Counted from the stretch's first letter, positions 12,170 through 24,584 are shown. The stretch: 64,000 nt of DNA from Ziziphus jujuba (GCF_031755915.1 NC_083388.1:13280501-13344500); one strand, 5' to 3'. Notes: generated by a model not told the origin, from the letters alone. Translations and numbers: made by a program.

Positions 12170-13254
12170 TGATGAGAATCCACCCCAATCCGTACAACCA
12201 ACTACCCGCTGGGGTGCTGATTCTATACAGTTGAAGATCGGGCCATTATTATAGTACAAGCCAAGAGATTTAAAGACAACGTGGCTAGATTCATACAGGG
12301 AGTTACCAATTCTCAAAAGGATTTATCCATATCCGAAGATACAAGACCCGTTTTATGCATTCAGGTGGTGGAGGCCGATACGAATCCGGGTAGCTGTTTT
12401 AGTTCAATTATGCACTTTTGGCAGCACGGAATGGGTTCAAAACTTATTGAATTCAATTAATATCATTAAGAGATCATGTAATCAAGACAAGATAGAATCA
12501 AAAGCAACCAAAATGGTGCTTTGCGAGTGGAAGGACTTTTGGGTAGAAAATGTTGTATTTGCTGCTAGCTTTACTGTATTTTGTTGATTTGACATTTTCT
12601 CTTTGTTCCAATCAAAGGCAACATATGGGAATCATAAATAATCCTATTTGGAATCCTACATGGCACATTGGATCTGATTTGGAGTCTTTACAAGCTGGAA
12701 ATTGGTCAAAATTAGCTTAGTAGTCAAACTAGTCAACTAGTTTTCTAATTTGAGTTTGGCTTTTTGTTTTAGGAAATTAGTCTATTATTTGGTTTTTATT
12801 TTCTTGTTCGTTGGATAAAACAACTTAGGAAAGTTATTATTTTATTATTTCCATTGTAAATTAATTAATTCCTAATTCAAGATAAGGGAATTAATTAATC
12901 CAAATTAGTTTAGGAAAGCATGAAAAATTAGGCCACACTTGTTTCCTCATTTCTTTGGGATGAATTTTTCCTAGTTGTTTAGGGTTTATTATTTTGTGAC
13001 TTTAATCTATTTAAGGACTTATTTTTAAAATGATAAGACACCTTTAATATTATTCAAAAATTTATTTGTGAGAAAAGAATTCTCTTTGTTGTCTTTGAAC
13101 ACCTAAAATACTATTATAGAGTGAGTGTTTTAGTTTGACTTATCACTAGGAGGTCCCTCACCTATTGTGGTGACCATAATAACTTGAACTTAATTTTTCG
13201 ATTCTGGGCTAATATAATACGGGTTTAGGCGCGAGTCGATCTAGGTTCGTATAA
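12170..13254 (+). repeat. 5' LTR of Gypsy-1
   Basis: Begins TGATGAGAATCCACCCC and ends CTAGGTTCGTATAA (the partner LTR ends CGTATCA). It pairs with 18876-20008. Near its start it carries an antique coding stretch resembling GPITRAQAKRFKDNL. A cluster of pyrimidine-rich and TTTAAGG sequences near 13010 could be its core promoter, but this is not proven. Confidence 0.88.
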
Positions 13255-13256
13255 TT

Positions 13257-13268
13257 TGGTATCAGAGC
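13257..13268 (+). promoter_or_regulatory. Primer binding site (initiator tRNA-Met type)
   Basis: TGGTATCAGAGC follows the 5' LTR after two bases. This is the standard plant LTR-retrotransposon site complementary to the 3' end of initiator tRNA-Met. Confidence 0.9.
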
Positions 13269-14338
13269 GAAGATTTTGTTCAGGTTTGATCTATCTTATT
13301 TGTTTATTTTGTTTTGTGTTAATATGAAATTTTAGCATTAGGTTAAAGCTGCATCTATTCTGCATGTTCTGCATATAAAATAATAATAATAATAATAATA
13401 ATTCCTAGTCAAATTATGTTTCCTTGTTTTACCGTATTTTTGTCTCCTAATTTGTTGGTTGTTTTTTATTATTGTTCTTGTTAATTTGGTTTATTGTTGA
13501 TTTTTCTTTATTGTTTTAATCCTAATTAGTTGCATTCATATATTTTAAAAAAAAATAGAGATTTGAAAGCATATTGCATAAATCCTAAAGATTGTACAAT
13601 TTGTTTTTGTTTGGAGTGTGGTCTCAGGTTTGGTGGGATTTTGGTGTTGGAATTGTAATTTTTGCTGTTAATTTTGCTACTGGAGTGAGTTTATATTCTA
13701 TGAGTAAAAAAAAAAAAAAAGAAAAAAAAAAGTGGAAGATAAAAAAAAAAAAAAAATCTGAAAAGGCCGGTTTTGGTTACAAATTGGAGTTTGAATTTGT
13801 TGCTGGAAAATTTTTAGAGCTGCAAAGATATTGTCTATTTATACAATATTTGGTTGCTGGATATTTGAATTTTGAATGCTTAAAATTATTTGGATTAAAA
13901 TTGGTAAAGGATTTACACAAAAAACTTAAAATGTTTGAATCTCTTTTCTATATTTTACCCTAAAATTTTTGGTTCTTAATATTCTGGACCATTATTTATT
14001 GATTCTGAAATTTCATTGATATTTGACCTTGTTTTGATTAGTTAGGCCGAGACTAGGTTTTTATCAATCCACTAGGTATTTGCTCGTTTTAGTTGCTATT
14101 TTGCTGATAAGTTAAATTAAGACATATCTATGTTCTAGTTGCTATTTTGTGTGTGTTTTAATTAGAACTTTGAGATAATTCTTTGTGTGAAAAAAGACCA
14201 GAAAGTGTGAGCTCAAAAGAGGGTTAAAAAGCCAAAACTAGTGTGCATACACGAGTGTCAAAACCTTATTTGAGTGAAACATGTGAGGGAGTGAATTTGA
14301 TGAGGATTTTTGTATTATTTTTACTAACATGGCAGATT
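13269..14338 (+). other. Untranslated leader of Gypsy-1
   Basis: The segment is non-coding between the primer site and the gag ATG. It holds (AAT)n near 13378-13402 and A-rich tracts at 13708-13757. The same leader is recognisable in Gypsy-A (43784-44930) and, reversed, in Gypsy-C. No gene is seen. Confidence 0.7.
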
Positions 14339-15590
14339 CAAGGATGAGAAGAGGAGATGGATCATTAAACATTAATGTAGAAGAATCCGTGGGATTACCG
14401 ACATGATGGTGGTCTTGGAACAATTACAGCGGATTAATGCTTGATTTAATCACCTAGATCAAAGGATGGATAGGTTAGAAACATCACAGGGTGGGCCAAA
14501 TACAAGGTTTGATGTACACGGAGGCCAAGCTTAAGGTCGAGGAGGCCAAGGGCGACCTAGAGAGGAATCCGGGGAAGGTAATTTTGGAGATAATCTTGAA
14601 GAAGAAATTGATGATATTTTTGCACTCCAAGGAAGACCAACCCGTGGGAGACCAGCAAGGAATGAGGATGATGATCTTGGAAATATTAAGGTCAACATAC
14701 CACCATTTATGGAAAAAAGTGATGTAGAGGCTTACCTAGAATGGGAGGAGCGAATGGAGATGATATTCGACTATCATAAATATTCAGAGGCTAAGAAAGT
14801 TAAATTGGCAGCTTTGGAATTTGGTCATTATGCACTCTAATGGTGGACAAATGAGAAAAGTACCCGAAGAAAAGTTAGAGATGAACTTATTACTATTTGG
14901 CGACAAATGAAAGGAGCCATGAGAAAGAGGTTTGTACCAAGTCATTACCATAGATTGCTACATCAAAGACTCCAATCATTATCGCAAGGTAGTAGGACCA
15001 TGGATAATTGCTACAAGGAAATGGAGATACTCATGATGAGATTGAGCATGAATGAAGATAAAGAAGCAACCATGGCACGGTTTTTAGGTGGGTTGAATCG
15101 AGAGATAGCCAATCAATTGGAATTACAACAATATGTGGAATTGGAAGAGATGTTGCATGTGGCTATCAAACTTGAAAATCAATTCAAGAGGATGGATACA
15201 AGCTCATAGTTTGGAGGTGGTACAAGCGGCGGAAGAACAAATCCAAGTGTTTGGAGAAGCAATCCCACATATGACAACAAGCCAAAATCGAAGCTAGGTG
15301 ATAAAAGCACCAGTCGGCCAAAAAGGGAAGCCAAGGCCAAATTTGTCCAAGCACCAAGGAATGAAGGTAAATCTGATACTAAACCTTTTAGAAATCGTGA
15401 CATTGTGTACTTTAAGTGCCAGAGAGGAGGACATATTGCTAATCAATGCCTGAGTAGGAGAATCATGGTGCTGAAAGGTAATGGAGACTTGGATATGAAC
15501 GTAAAGAAAGTGATGCTAAAACCAAATTTATTGATGAAGAAATTGGAGATGAAGAGCATGAGGAATCCAAAGCACTCAAGTCTTCAAAGG
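14339..15590 (+). pseudogene. Gypsy-1 gag (capsid and zinc knuckle), broken
   Basis: The ATG at 14339 opens MADSRMRRGDGS, shared with the gag starts of Gypsy-A, -B and -C. Frames then shift repeatedly. The capsid block is legible at 14907-15209 (RKRFVPSHYHRLLHQRLQSL, then FLGGLNREIANQ). The zinc knuckle at 15405-15450 reads YFKCQRGGHIANQC, so the first cysteine of the C-x2-C pair (CFKC in Gypsy-B) has become tyrosine. Gag would form the particle that packages element RNA. This copy cannot make it. Confidence 0.85.
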
Positions 15591-15595
15591 CTGAG

Positions 15596-16507
15596 TTGAG
15601 CTTGGTGGCAAGAAGGGTTCTAACTATGTTCAAAGATGAGGACCAAATTCAAAGAGAGAAAATCTTCCACACCCGATGTGAAATTCAAGGTAACATTTAT
15701 AGTATGATAGTTGATAGTGGAAGTTGCGCTAATGTAATTAATAATTTGGTAGTTGATAAATTAGGCTTAGCAACCATTAAATATCGTAAACCATATAGAT
15801 TACAATGGTTTAATGATAGTGGTGAGACGAAAGTAAATAAACAAGCCAAAATAAAATTCAGCATTAATAAATATGTGGATGTTGTATTGTGTGATGTGGT
15901 TCCTCTGCATGCTGGTCATATTTTATTGGGGAGGCCATGACAATTTGATAAAGATGCCATATACTATGGGAGAGAGAATTCCATTGTATTTAAATTTAAA
16001 AGGAGAAAGGTTAAGCTGGAGCCATTAACTCCAAAGAAAGTATTTAGAGACCAACTTTAAATGCAACAAAGAAGGGAGGCTGAAAAGCTTAAGGAGAGGT
16101 CTATTATGGCACCTACAGTTTCACCACCTATTGATGTGGTCAACGCTGAGGTTACTATCCAAGGTAAGTATTCTAGACTCAATTGGGAGGGGAAAAACAA
16201 TAGCAAACCCGAGAGCGAGAAAATTCCAAAAAAAGCCAAGAGTGAGGTAAAACAAATGGGACCTGTGAATGGGAAGGAAAAAGATAGGAAAGAGAAGAAA
16301 ATTAAAAATTTTTATCTTAGTTTTAGAGATATTAATAAAGCAATTTTGAATAAGAAACCATTGCTTGTTATGGTTTATAAAAATGCTTATTTAAATGATC
16401 AAGCTAATATTAAGGAACTTGAATTACCAAGTTCTACTTTTTCTCTTTTACCAGATTTTGAAGATGTCTTTCTGGAGGAGATTCCTAATGTCTATTCAAG
16501 GGATTGA
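15596..16507 (+). pseudogene. Gypsy-1 protease and linker, broken
   Basis: The aspartic protease active-site motif reads IVDSGSCANV at about 15710, followed by the family phrase LLGRP near 15930. A TGA directly after that phrase and another stop at about 16058 interrupt the frame. The linker (QQRREAEKLKE, then the basic KEKDRKEKKIKNFYLS) runs to TGA at 16505, after which the frame shifts into RT. Confidence 0.8.
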
Positions 16508-17390
16508 ACATCAAATTGAATTTGTGCTGGGAGCCACGATTCCTAATAGGCCTACATATAGGAATAATCCTGAGGAAAAAAAGAAGCTACAAAGGCAGGT
16601 AAGTGAGTTATTAGATAAAAGTTATATTCGTGAGAGTATGAGTCTATGTACTGTTCCTGTTTTGTTGGTACCTAAAAAAGATGGATCATGCAGCATGTGT
16701 GTTGATTGTTGAGCTACAAATAATATTACCATTATGTATAAACATCCAATTCCTAGATTAGATGATATGCTTGATGAATTACATGGTGCATGCATATTTT
16801 CAAAGATTGAACTTAGAAATGGGTATCATCAAATTAGAATGAAGGGGGAAGATGAATTGGAAAACCGTATTTAAAACTAAGTATAGATTGTATGAGTGGT
16901 TAGTGATGCCTTTTGGTTTAACTAATGCACTTAGTATTTTTATGAGGTTAATTAATCATGTCATGTATCCATTCATTGGTAAATTTATGGTTGTATATTT
17001 TGATGATATTTTAGTGGATAGCAGAAACCTTGATGAGCATGTAAGACATCTTAGACAAGTCTTAATCACTCTTAGGAAATAAAGGCTAGTCGTTAACATG
17101 AAAAAGTGTGATTTTTACAAAGATGAACTTCTTTTCCTAGGATTTGTTGTAAGTGTTACAGCAATTAAAGTTGATCAATCCAAGGTGCAAGCAATCTAAG
17201 AGTGGCCGAAACCTACCTCTATCACGCAAGTGAGGAGCTTTCATGGTTGGGTTAGTTTCTACTGAAGATTCGTTAAGAATTTTAGTACGATCGTAGCACC
17301 TTTGACCAAAGTTGTAAAAAAGATTGTTGACTTCAAATGAAGGGAAGAACAAGAAAAAATATTTTACTTTATTGAAAGAAAAATTAACTA
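16480..17390 (+). pseudogene. Gypsy-1 reverse transcriptase, broken
   Basis: Recognisable blocks are IRGIEHQIEFVLG (frame-shifted), [22 protein letters not shown], a stop where other copies read CVDCRA (16710), then [13 protein letters not shown] and the catalytic VVYFDDILV near 16990-17015. The polymerase motif YFDD is intact but surrounding stops (17080, 17200, 17263) and shifts rule out function. Confidence 0.85.
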
Positions 17391-18875
17391 ATGCACCTTT
17401 ACTAATTTTGCCTTATTTTTCTTAAACTTTTGAAATTGAGTGTGATGCTTCAAGTGTAGGTATTTGAGCTGTTTTAATGTAAAAAGGAAGACCCATAGCC
17501 TATTTTAGTGAAAAATTGAATGGATCTGCCCTAAACTACCAGACCTATGAGAAAGAGATGTATGCTTTGGTGAGAGCTTTGGAGACATGACAACACTACT
17601 TAATGCCGAAGGAGTTTGTGAGACCTATGTACTATTTTCTACCTTAGATGCTAGATTGCTTGGATTTGAACAATTGGAAGCAATTTATGAGCATGATAGT
17701 GACTTTGGTGAAATATTTAGAGCTGTACAAAACATGGGTTTAATAAATTTTACATATTTGAGGGATATTTGTTTAGGAAAAGCCAACTTTGTGTGCCTAA
17801 TTATAGCATTCGGGAATTGTTAGTGAGGGAAGGTCATGGTGGTGGTTTAATGGGTCATTTTGGTATTTTTAAAAACTTTATCCTTGCTACAAGAACATTT
17901 TTCTTGGCCTAACATGAGGAGAGATGTGGAGAGAATATGTGAAAGATGCTTAAAATGCCGAAAGGCAAGTCTAAATTAAAGCCGCATGGTATGTATCATC
18001 CTTTGCCAATTTCAACCTTTCCTTGGGTGGATTTCTATATGGATTTTGTTCTTAGTTTATCTAGGTCTAGAACAGGTAAGGATTCAATTTTTGTTGTTGT
18101 GGATGGATTTTATAAGATGGCACATTTTATTGTGTGTAATAAAATCGACTATGTATCTAATGTTCCTAATTTATTCTTTAAGGAAATTGTGAGGTTGCAT
18201 GGTATGCTTAGAACTATTGTTTTCGGATAGGAATGCTAAGTTCTTAAATTATTTTTTGAAAACTTTGTAGGCTAATTTAGGTACTAAACTTTTATCTTCA
18301 ATTACTTGTCATTCACAAATTGATAGACAAACTGAAGTAGTAAATAGGACTTTGTCTGCATTGTTAAAGGCTTTAATTAGTAGGAATTTAAAAATATAGG
18401 AAGAATGTTTGTCACATGTTGAATTTGCTTATAACAGATCTTTATATTCAGCCACTAAATATACTCCATTTGAAATTGTTTATGGTTTTAATCCTTCAAC
18501 TCCATTCGATTTAACACATTTACCTTTAAGTGAACGTGCTAATCAAGATGGAAAGCAAAAACCTGATTTTGTGAAACAGACTCATGAAAAGACAAAGGCA
18601 AATATTGAGAGGAAGGCTGTGCAACATGCAAGGAATGCTAACCAAGGCAGAATAAATGTTGTTTTTGAATCTAGAGATTGGGTTTGGTTGCACTTAAGAA
18701 ATGAGAGACTTCCCGAGCAAAGAAAGTCCAAGCTTATGCCGCGTGGGAATGCTTATAAACTTGACTGACCGGGTGGATATAATGTTATTGCTACATTTAA
18801 TGTTGCTGACTTATCTCCTTTTATTGCAGGTGATGATTTTGATTTGAAGTCAAATCCTTTTTAAGACAAGGGGAA
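17391..18875 (+). pseudogene. Gypsy-1 RNase H (deleted) and integrase, broken
   Basis: The RNase H start is visible (ECDASS... [13 protein letters not shown]), but the sequence jumps from LMPKEFV directly to [11 protein letters not shown] at about 17625. That removes the part that in Gypsy-B holds the catalytic IHTDHES block. Integrase follows with CLKCR of the zinc site near 17950, [10 protein letters not shown], a frameshifted SD...AKF block near 18225 and [12 protein letters not shown] near 18345. The tail KSKLMPRG-NAYKLD lacks the usual GPF/Y motif. It ends DLKSNPF then TAA at 18862. Confidence 0.82.
18860..18875 (+). promoter_or_regulatory. Polypurine tract of Gypsy-1
   Basis: TTAAGACAAGGGGAA directly precedes the 3' LTR start TGATGAG. 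It is also the place where the pol frame of related copies reads on into the LTR. Confidence 0.75.
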
Positions 18876-20008
18876 TGATGAGAATCCGCCTGAACCCGTA
18901 TAACCGACTACTCGCTGGGGTGTTGATCCTATACAGTTGAAGACCAGACCAATCACTAAAGCAGAAGCCAAGAGATTTAAAGACAATCTGGCTGGATTCA
19001 TATAGGGAGTTATCAACTCTCAAAAGGGTTTATCCATATCCGAATATACAAGATCCGTTTTATGCATCTAGGTAGTAAAGACGAATACGAACCCGGATAG
19101 CTATTTTAGTGTAATTATGGATTCCGGGCAGCACAGAATGGGTTCAACACTTCTTGAATTCAACTAGTATCAATAAGAGGTCATGAAATCAAGGAAAGGC
19201 ACAATCAAAAGCACCCAATGGTGATTTGCGCGTGGAAGGACTTTTGGGCCGAAAATGCTGTATTTACCGCTAGCTTTACTGGATTTTGTTGATTTGGCAT
19301 TTTCTCTTTGTTCTAATCAAGGAAAATGTATGGGAATCATGAATAATCCTAGATGGCATACTACATGGCACATTGGATCTGACTTAGACTCCTTACAAGT
19401 TGGAAATTGGTCAAAAATAGCTTAGTAGTCAAATTAGTCAACTAATTTCCTAATTTGAGTTTGACTTTTTGTTTTAGGAAATTAGTCTTTTATTTGGTTT
19501 TTATTTACTTATTCGCTGGAGAAAACAACTTAGTAAAGTTATTTTTTTATTATTTTTATTGTAAATTAATTAATTCCTAATTCAAAATAAGGAAATTAAT
19601 TAATCCAAATTAGTTTAGGAAAGCATGAAAAATTCGAGAACACTTGCTTCCTAATTTCTTTGGGCCGAATTTTACCTAGTTGTTTAGGGTTTATTGTTTT
19701 GTGATTTTAGCCTATTTAAGGGCTTATTTTTCAATGAGAAGAAACCTTTAATATTATTCAAAAATTTATTTGTGAGAAAAGAATTATCTTTGCTCTCTTT
19801 GAACTCCTAAAACACTATTAGAGAGTGAATTTTTTAGTTTGGCTTATCAATAGGAGTTTCATCACCTATTGTGGCATCTTCAATATACGAAGGTTTTTAG
19901 TCACATATTGATTAGGGGTTGAGATGACCATAATAACTTGAACTTAATTTTTCGATTCCAGGCTAATATAATACTAGCTTAGGTGCGAGTCGGCCTAGGT
20001 TCGTATCA
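18876..20008 (+). repeat. 3' LTR of Gypsy-1
   Basis: Begins TGATGAGAATCCGCCTGAACC and ends CTAGGTTCGTATCA. It is longer than the 5' LTR (1,133 against 1,085 bp), the extra sequence lying mainly near 19880-19925. Divergence from the 5' LTR is visible throughout, so the insertion is old. Confidence 0.88.
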
Positions 20009-20010
20009 CT

Positions 20011-20092
20011 TAGTTTTTTGTTTATTTCTTAAGGTAGCATATGACATGAAATAGTTTTTTGTTTATTTCTTAAGGTAGCATATGACATAAAA
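20011..20092. repeat. Two tandem 41-bp units beside the Gypsy-1 3' LTR
   Basis: TAGTTTTTTGTTTATTTCTT...GACATGAAA (20011-20051) repeats at 20052-20092 with one or two changes. It starts within the presumed target-site duplication. Confidence 0.85.
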
Positions 20093-23000
20093 TACTATAC
20101 TCCTTCTTTTCAAGTTACAAGTTCATCCTTTAATTGTATGAATTCAAAATTTATGCTCAAAATGCACTGTTTGTTTTTGCTTTTCATCTTGAATTCCTCG
20201 TAATCTTTCATATATATATAAAGGTTTGGAATTATTTTGAGCATTTTTCTTGCGAAAATTAGTTAAAATTAAAGCTTTATTAGTTTTATATTTTGTCCAA
20301 CTATAAACATCATTAAGTAACGCTATCTGTGTTAATATATATTAATAGAGCTGCTCCCAGATCTTTTCTAGATATTTGAGATGGTCTCGCCTATGAAACC
20401 CTACTGAATCAATATCGAAAGTTTAGTGAAACTTTCTCATAAATTGGATATAACAAAATAGTACGAATAAGATATCATAAACATTTTTAACAAAAATCTC
20501 ACAAAATCATTAAATAAAAATAAATTATACATATTACGTTAACCTGCTAGAGCAATCTAAGCTATACAGAAGAAAAATTGTAAAATATTAAAAGTGTTCA
20601 ATTTAATGTATACATCATAATTAGTGAAAGAAAGAATATTTAATATCATTAGAGTCAAAGGAAAGAGCAATACATCATCAGCGGAAGAACATTTGAACAC
20701 TGAAAATGCTTAGTCGTGATGTACACAGCCTATCAGTTGAGACATAAGGGAACAATTTAAAAAAACAAAAATTCTAAGATAAGTTTAGTGAGTGGACATG
20801 TAAAATATTATAAAAATGAATATTCTTTCTAGAAAAAATCCTTCCCATTGGGACCTCACTTTCACTTTCTGAAAGTTGTCTTGTTTTGTACAAATAGTTT
20901 TCATAAAACCCATAACTATCCCTAAAACATAACAATTTCATAAATTATAAGATAAATAATTTAAAATCAGTTAACAGCCATCCCTTTATTTATAAAATAA
21001 TATTTTTACGAATCATAATTTATAAATATTGATAATCATAAATATATATATATATATATATAAATATATATTGCATTCGTAGTACACTCAACAACATCCT
21101 TGTGTACCATAAGTATAAATATATTCAGTGGCATGACCACAACTAGCATCCTTATATGTCATTGGCTATTGGGATAGGAGCAAGCTCTCACAACTAGAGT
21201 CATCGCATATTGGAAACTCCCATCAAATTTAAAAAATCACGTGATTAAATAGGAAATGGTCAAATAAGAATGTATAATCATAATTTAACAAATTTATGTC
21301 CATGGTATAGTATATTACACAATAATCCACAATCTAGTATCCAATTGATAACCCAAAATATTCATAAAATTTAGCAAATAGTACCCATAATCATTATATC
21401 AAAATATTCTTATAAATATGAACGTAAACACACTCATATATTTATATACTTGCATAGCCATATATTGAATTTTGCTAGTCAAACCATTTATTTTAATATA
21501 TCATAATATGATAAATCAAATAATTCTTTCATACATGTAATAAACTATATAACTTAAATAAATCTAGAAATAATAATAATAAGATAATTTATATGCCATA
21601 TATAATCAAATACATAATTTCCAAAACCATTTTCGAAAAAAAAGTTTACTTATAGATTTGTAGCCGAAAATAAACTCTTGATTCGCAGCCGGATTCACCT
21701 TTTATATCTGTCTTGTGCCTAAAATATTTCCAAATTACCCGATTAGGCAACATAATTCGATAAAATAAAATTGTGGGTACATACACAAGGCCAAACTCGT
21801 TCTCATAATCTTGTAATCCCAACTTCCGGTGTAGAAAACTTAATTTTTCAAAATCCTAACCTTAGAACTTGTGGTTTTTCAATTTAGGGTCCAAATTAAT
21901 GAAATTGGACCTCCCAATAATTCTTACTAAACTCCAATTACACTTTTACAACTCAAATTTGGTAACAAGTTATTCGATTACATTCTAATTTTATCTAATA
22001 GCCCAGTTTATCTAATTTAGTCAAAAATTAGAAAACTATGCAAACGGTGTCAAAAAGTTGCAAATAATATACCGTTGGAAACCCTAAGATACAAGGATCA
22101 CAATGGTGAACTTACTTTGCCAGAATTACATCATTGGTGGCTGAACCTGTTGCAAAGTTTGTGTCTTCCGAGCCAAAGAGATTTTGAATGAACAGATGTT
22201 GGATATGGAGTTAAAAGGGTTAAAATAGGTGGGGTAAGTTGAAAAATGGGCTTAAGTTGGCTGAGAAATGGCCAAATGGGCGATCTACATCACACACTCT
22301 ATCTAGAGTATGTGATATAGATCGACTAGATAATGGCTAGATCTCAATGAAAAGTAAAAGTGCCATCGCCAAGAAAAGTCTTCGTTTCCGATGCATTCAA
22401 CTTTTGTTCATCATCAAATTTTATATGGTGGTTGAAAATCTTTTGGGCTTTATGATTGGGTAGCACATATAGAGTAATGATGGCCAAAGATGTATACTGC
22501 ATGATAAACCTTGCAAAACCGTAATTTTTTATTTGTAACTCATAATAGAGCATGCCACCAGCTTGAAAACCAAAATCATATTTGAAGAAAAAGTCAAACT
22601 TGATCCCACTTAAAAAGTTCAATTGGTCAAACTTAGTCAACTTAGATCAAACCACTCAAAAATTTCAACTCCAAGTATAATTTTGAAATGGGTCGCTATA
22701 AATATATATTACAAGCACCCAAATCAACAAATATAAATAACACTATTAATGCTCCATATAATATGTGCCAAGCATGTAAACTTACATAGTAGTGACATTA
22801 AAGTCGATAGTGGAAAACAGGACACTGTCAATTGATAAATTGTTATAAACTTGATTATATTAACTCTAACCATAGGTTGCCTAGATGAGATTATATTGGG
22901 TCCAAAATGATAAATTTCTATGTGCCAAGAGAAAAGATTATGTCTACCGACGTTTCTTTGTAGAATAATTTGCTTTGTGAGTAATTATTTTTTTTCTATT

Positions 23001-23831
23001 TTATATTTTTTGGCTAAGAAAAGAACAACAAAACGGATCCTTAAACATTAACTACAATTATTAAGAAGTCCCTTCTTAGAGCACGCAACCAGACTGAGAA
23101 GGACGTCTAAAGAATTAAGGACCTCAGTTAAAAAGACAAGAAAGAGAACAAAAAATCCGAATTAGCAAGTGGGAAATATGAAGCATTAATTACATTTTGT
23201 CAGTGAAAGATATATGAAGTAGTGACGAGAGATTATTTGACGGGATGCACCTACCACATCATATGTAGGTCCAACCAATAATATTATGTTATTTTATTAA
23301 ATTGTAAATAGACTTAAATAATTTGAGATTGACTCGGTTTTAGCTGTTTGAACTTGATTTATGAAAAAAGAAAAATGTCAATCTTGAATAATAAATGAAG
23401 CATGTAAACTAATCTTTATTTATTTTTTATTATTTTTTATTATACTTGGCAAACTGATAGTTAATAATAATTAAAATGTGTAAATAAGTTATTAATAGCT
23501 CGAATTTGTTTATTTATATGTATTTATATAAAAATATAATCATTAATTTTAAGAATATCAAATAGTTTTAATGTATTGATAATATATATATATATATATA
23601 TATATATTTTCTTTTTATGGTTATAAACTTTTAAGAAAAATAAATAGAATAAATGGAAATTATATTATTTCTTATTAATTTATATAAACTAACATACAAA
23701 AATATAATTTATTTTATTTCTTATTATTTGTATAAAACTGTCATACAAAAATATAATAGAGAAAAAGATCATATACTAATGTTCTATCTTTTTAAGCATT
23801 TTGGTTTATAGGTATAAACAATTAGGCAGTC
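20093..23831. other. AT-rich spacer without a recognised gene
   Basis: The sequence holds microsatellites ((TA)n at 21043-21062 and 23582-23606), scattered 3-7 bp motifs and one 98-codon frame on the minus strand (22344-22640) without a recognisable domain. Less AT-rich stretches near 21080-21230 and 22080-22330 look like old transposon or gene debris. The only strong structure is the inverted repeat at 22281-22324. Confidence 0.5.
22281..22324. repeat. Near-perfect hairpin, 21-bp arms, 2-bp loop
   Basis: Arms CGATCTACATCACACACTCTA and its complement differ at two positions, both C/T changes that still allow G-U pairing in one RNA strand. The loop is TC. Origin is unknown: it could be a tiny inverted-repeat transposon remnant or an RNA hairpin. 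Confidence 0.8.
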
Positions 23832-24245
23832 TTGAGGGAACAACATAGTGCAGTGTCTATACTCTTTCATATGAAAGGCTTGATGACATGTGGTTTTTCT
23901 TTGCCTTCGACATGTGATTTGTGTTTTGGTGATTTAAAATCATCTCGGCATCTGTTTTTGTCTTGTCTGTATGCTCATTGCATTTGGGACTATATTAGCC
24001 TTTGGTTTCCAGTGGTTCTTGATACTTCGGTGGCTATGGTGGATTTCTTCTTGCATTGCATGAATATGTCTCTTAGTCCTCAATTGACAAATTTATTCCA
24101 AGCTGCGGTGTTCCCTGCTATTTCTTCCATTTGGCATGCTCAGAATCAAAGTAGGTTCAGCCATGTATTATATTCCACTTGTTCGATCTTTGATTTTTGT
24201 TCTGTGATCTATCAAAGAAGCGAATTTCACTCAAATGGTTCCATG
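23832..24245 (+). pseudogene. LINE fragment: zinc-binding domain of a non-LTR reverse transcriptase (zf-RVT type)
   Basis: The frame reads LMTCGFSLPSTCDLCFGDL, then SSRHLFLSCLYAHCIWDYIS. This spaced C-x2-C ... H ... C pattern followed by a W-rich stretch is the zf-RVT domain found near the C-terminus of plant L1-like reverse transcriptases. The RT core upstream is absent and the downstream part runs into a T-run at 24250, so only a tail fragment is present. Host genes with the same domain also derive from LINEs. Confidence 0.7.
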
Positions 24246-24347
24246 CACAATTTTTTTTTTTAATTTAATTTAAAAAATTTAATGTTTTAATTTTTGATTT
24301 TTTTTGTCTGAGCATTTTTTTGGGCTTTTATTTTTATTTTTTTCTTT

Positions 24348-24584
24348 CTTGGTAATTTTTTAATCTTCGATTTCATCTCGACAACTCGGTCGCAGTGGCT
24401 TATTTTCGATTATGTATGGTGCAATATCCCAGTTTACGAGAAGCGACTCTCAAAGCCTTTGAGGCCAAAGGTGATTAATATTGATGATGATTTCAAGGCT
24501 GATTTCCAAAATTTCAAGGATGATTTGGATGTTGACGATGATGACGATGTGCTTGATGTCAAGCCTTTCACTTTCTCTACTTGA
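24348..24584 (+). pseudogene. Fragment resembling the N-terminal half of a group VII ERF transcription factor (RAP2.12/RAP2.2-like)
   Basis: A 78-codon frame to TGA (24582-24584) contains DFISTTRSQ...FDYVW, then DDFKADFQNFKDD followed by an acidic run and DVKPFTFS. These are, in order, the DFI-RS-W block, the DFxxFKDD acidic block and the DVKPF block of group VII ERF proteins, the oxygen-sensing factors whose stability depends on an N-terminal Met-Cys. The starting MCGGA is not present and the AP2 DNA-binding domain does not follow, so it is a non-functional fragment. Matching is from family knowledge only. Confidence 0.55.

Larger units (their letters stand above)
12170..20008 (+). mobile_element. 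Gypsy-1: full-length but heavily mutated Ty3/Gypsy element
   Basis: Two LTRs (12170-13254 and 18876-20008) enclose a tRNA-iMet-type primer site, a gag start, zinc knuckle, protease, RT, RNase H and integrase in that order. The flanking 5-mers are CTTAA (12165-12169) and CTTAG (20009-20013), a target-site duplication with one substitution. Every coding domain has stops or frameshifts, so the copy is dead. The gag and pol style (GHFG...[20 protein letters not shown]...NPF tail) suggests a chromovirus-type lineage. CRM is possible but unproven. Confidence 0.9.

Noticed and set aside
13592..13963. 123-codon frame in the Gypsy-1 leader
   Set aside because: It lies in the non-coding leader, contains poly-Lys from A runs, and is not shared with the other leaders.
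22281..22340. Helitron 3' end (hairpin followed by CTAG at 22337-22340)
   Set aside because: The next base is A, not T, the hairpin is very long for a Helitron, and no TC start or RepHel coding is seen.
22344..22640. 98-codon minus-strand frame in the spacer
   Set aside because: No domain, start context or homologue was recognised; the length can occur by chance in AT-rich DNA.
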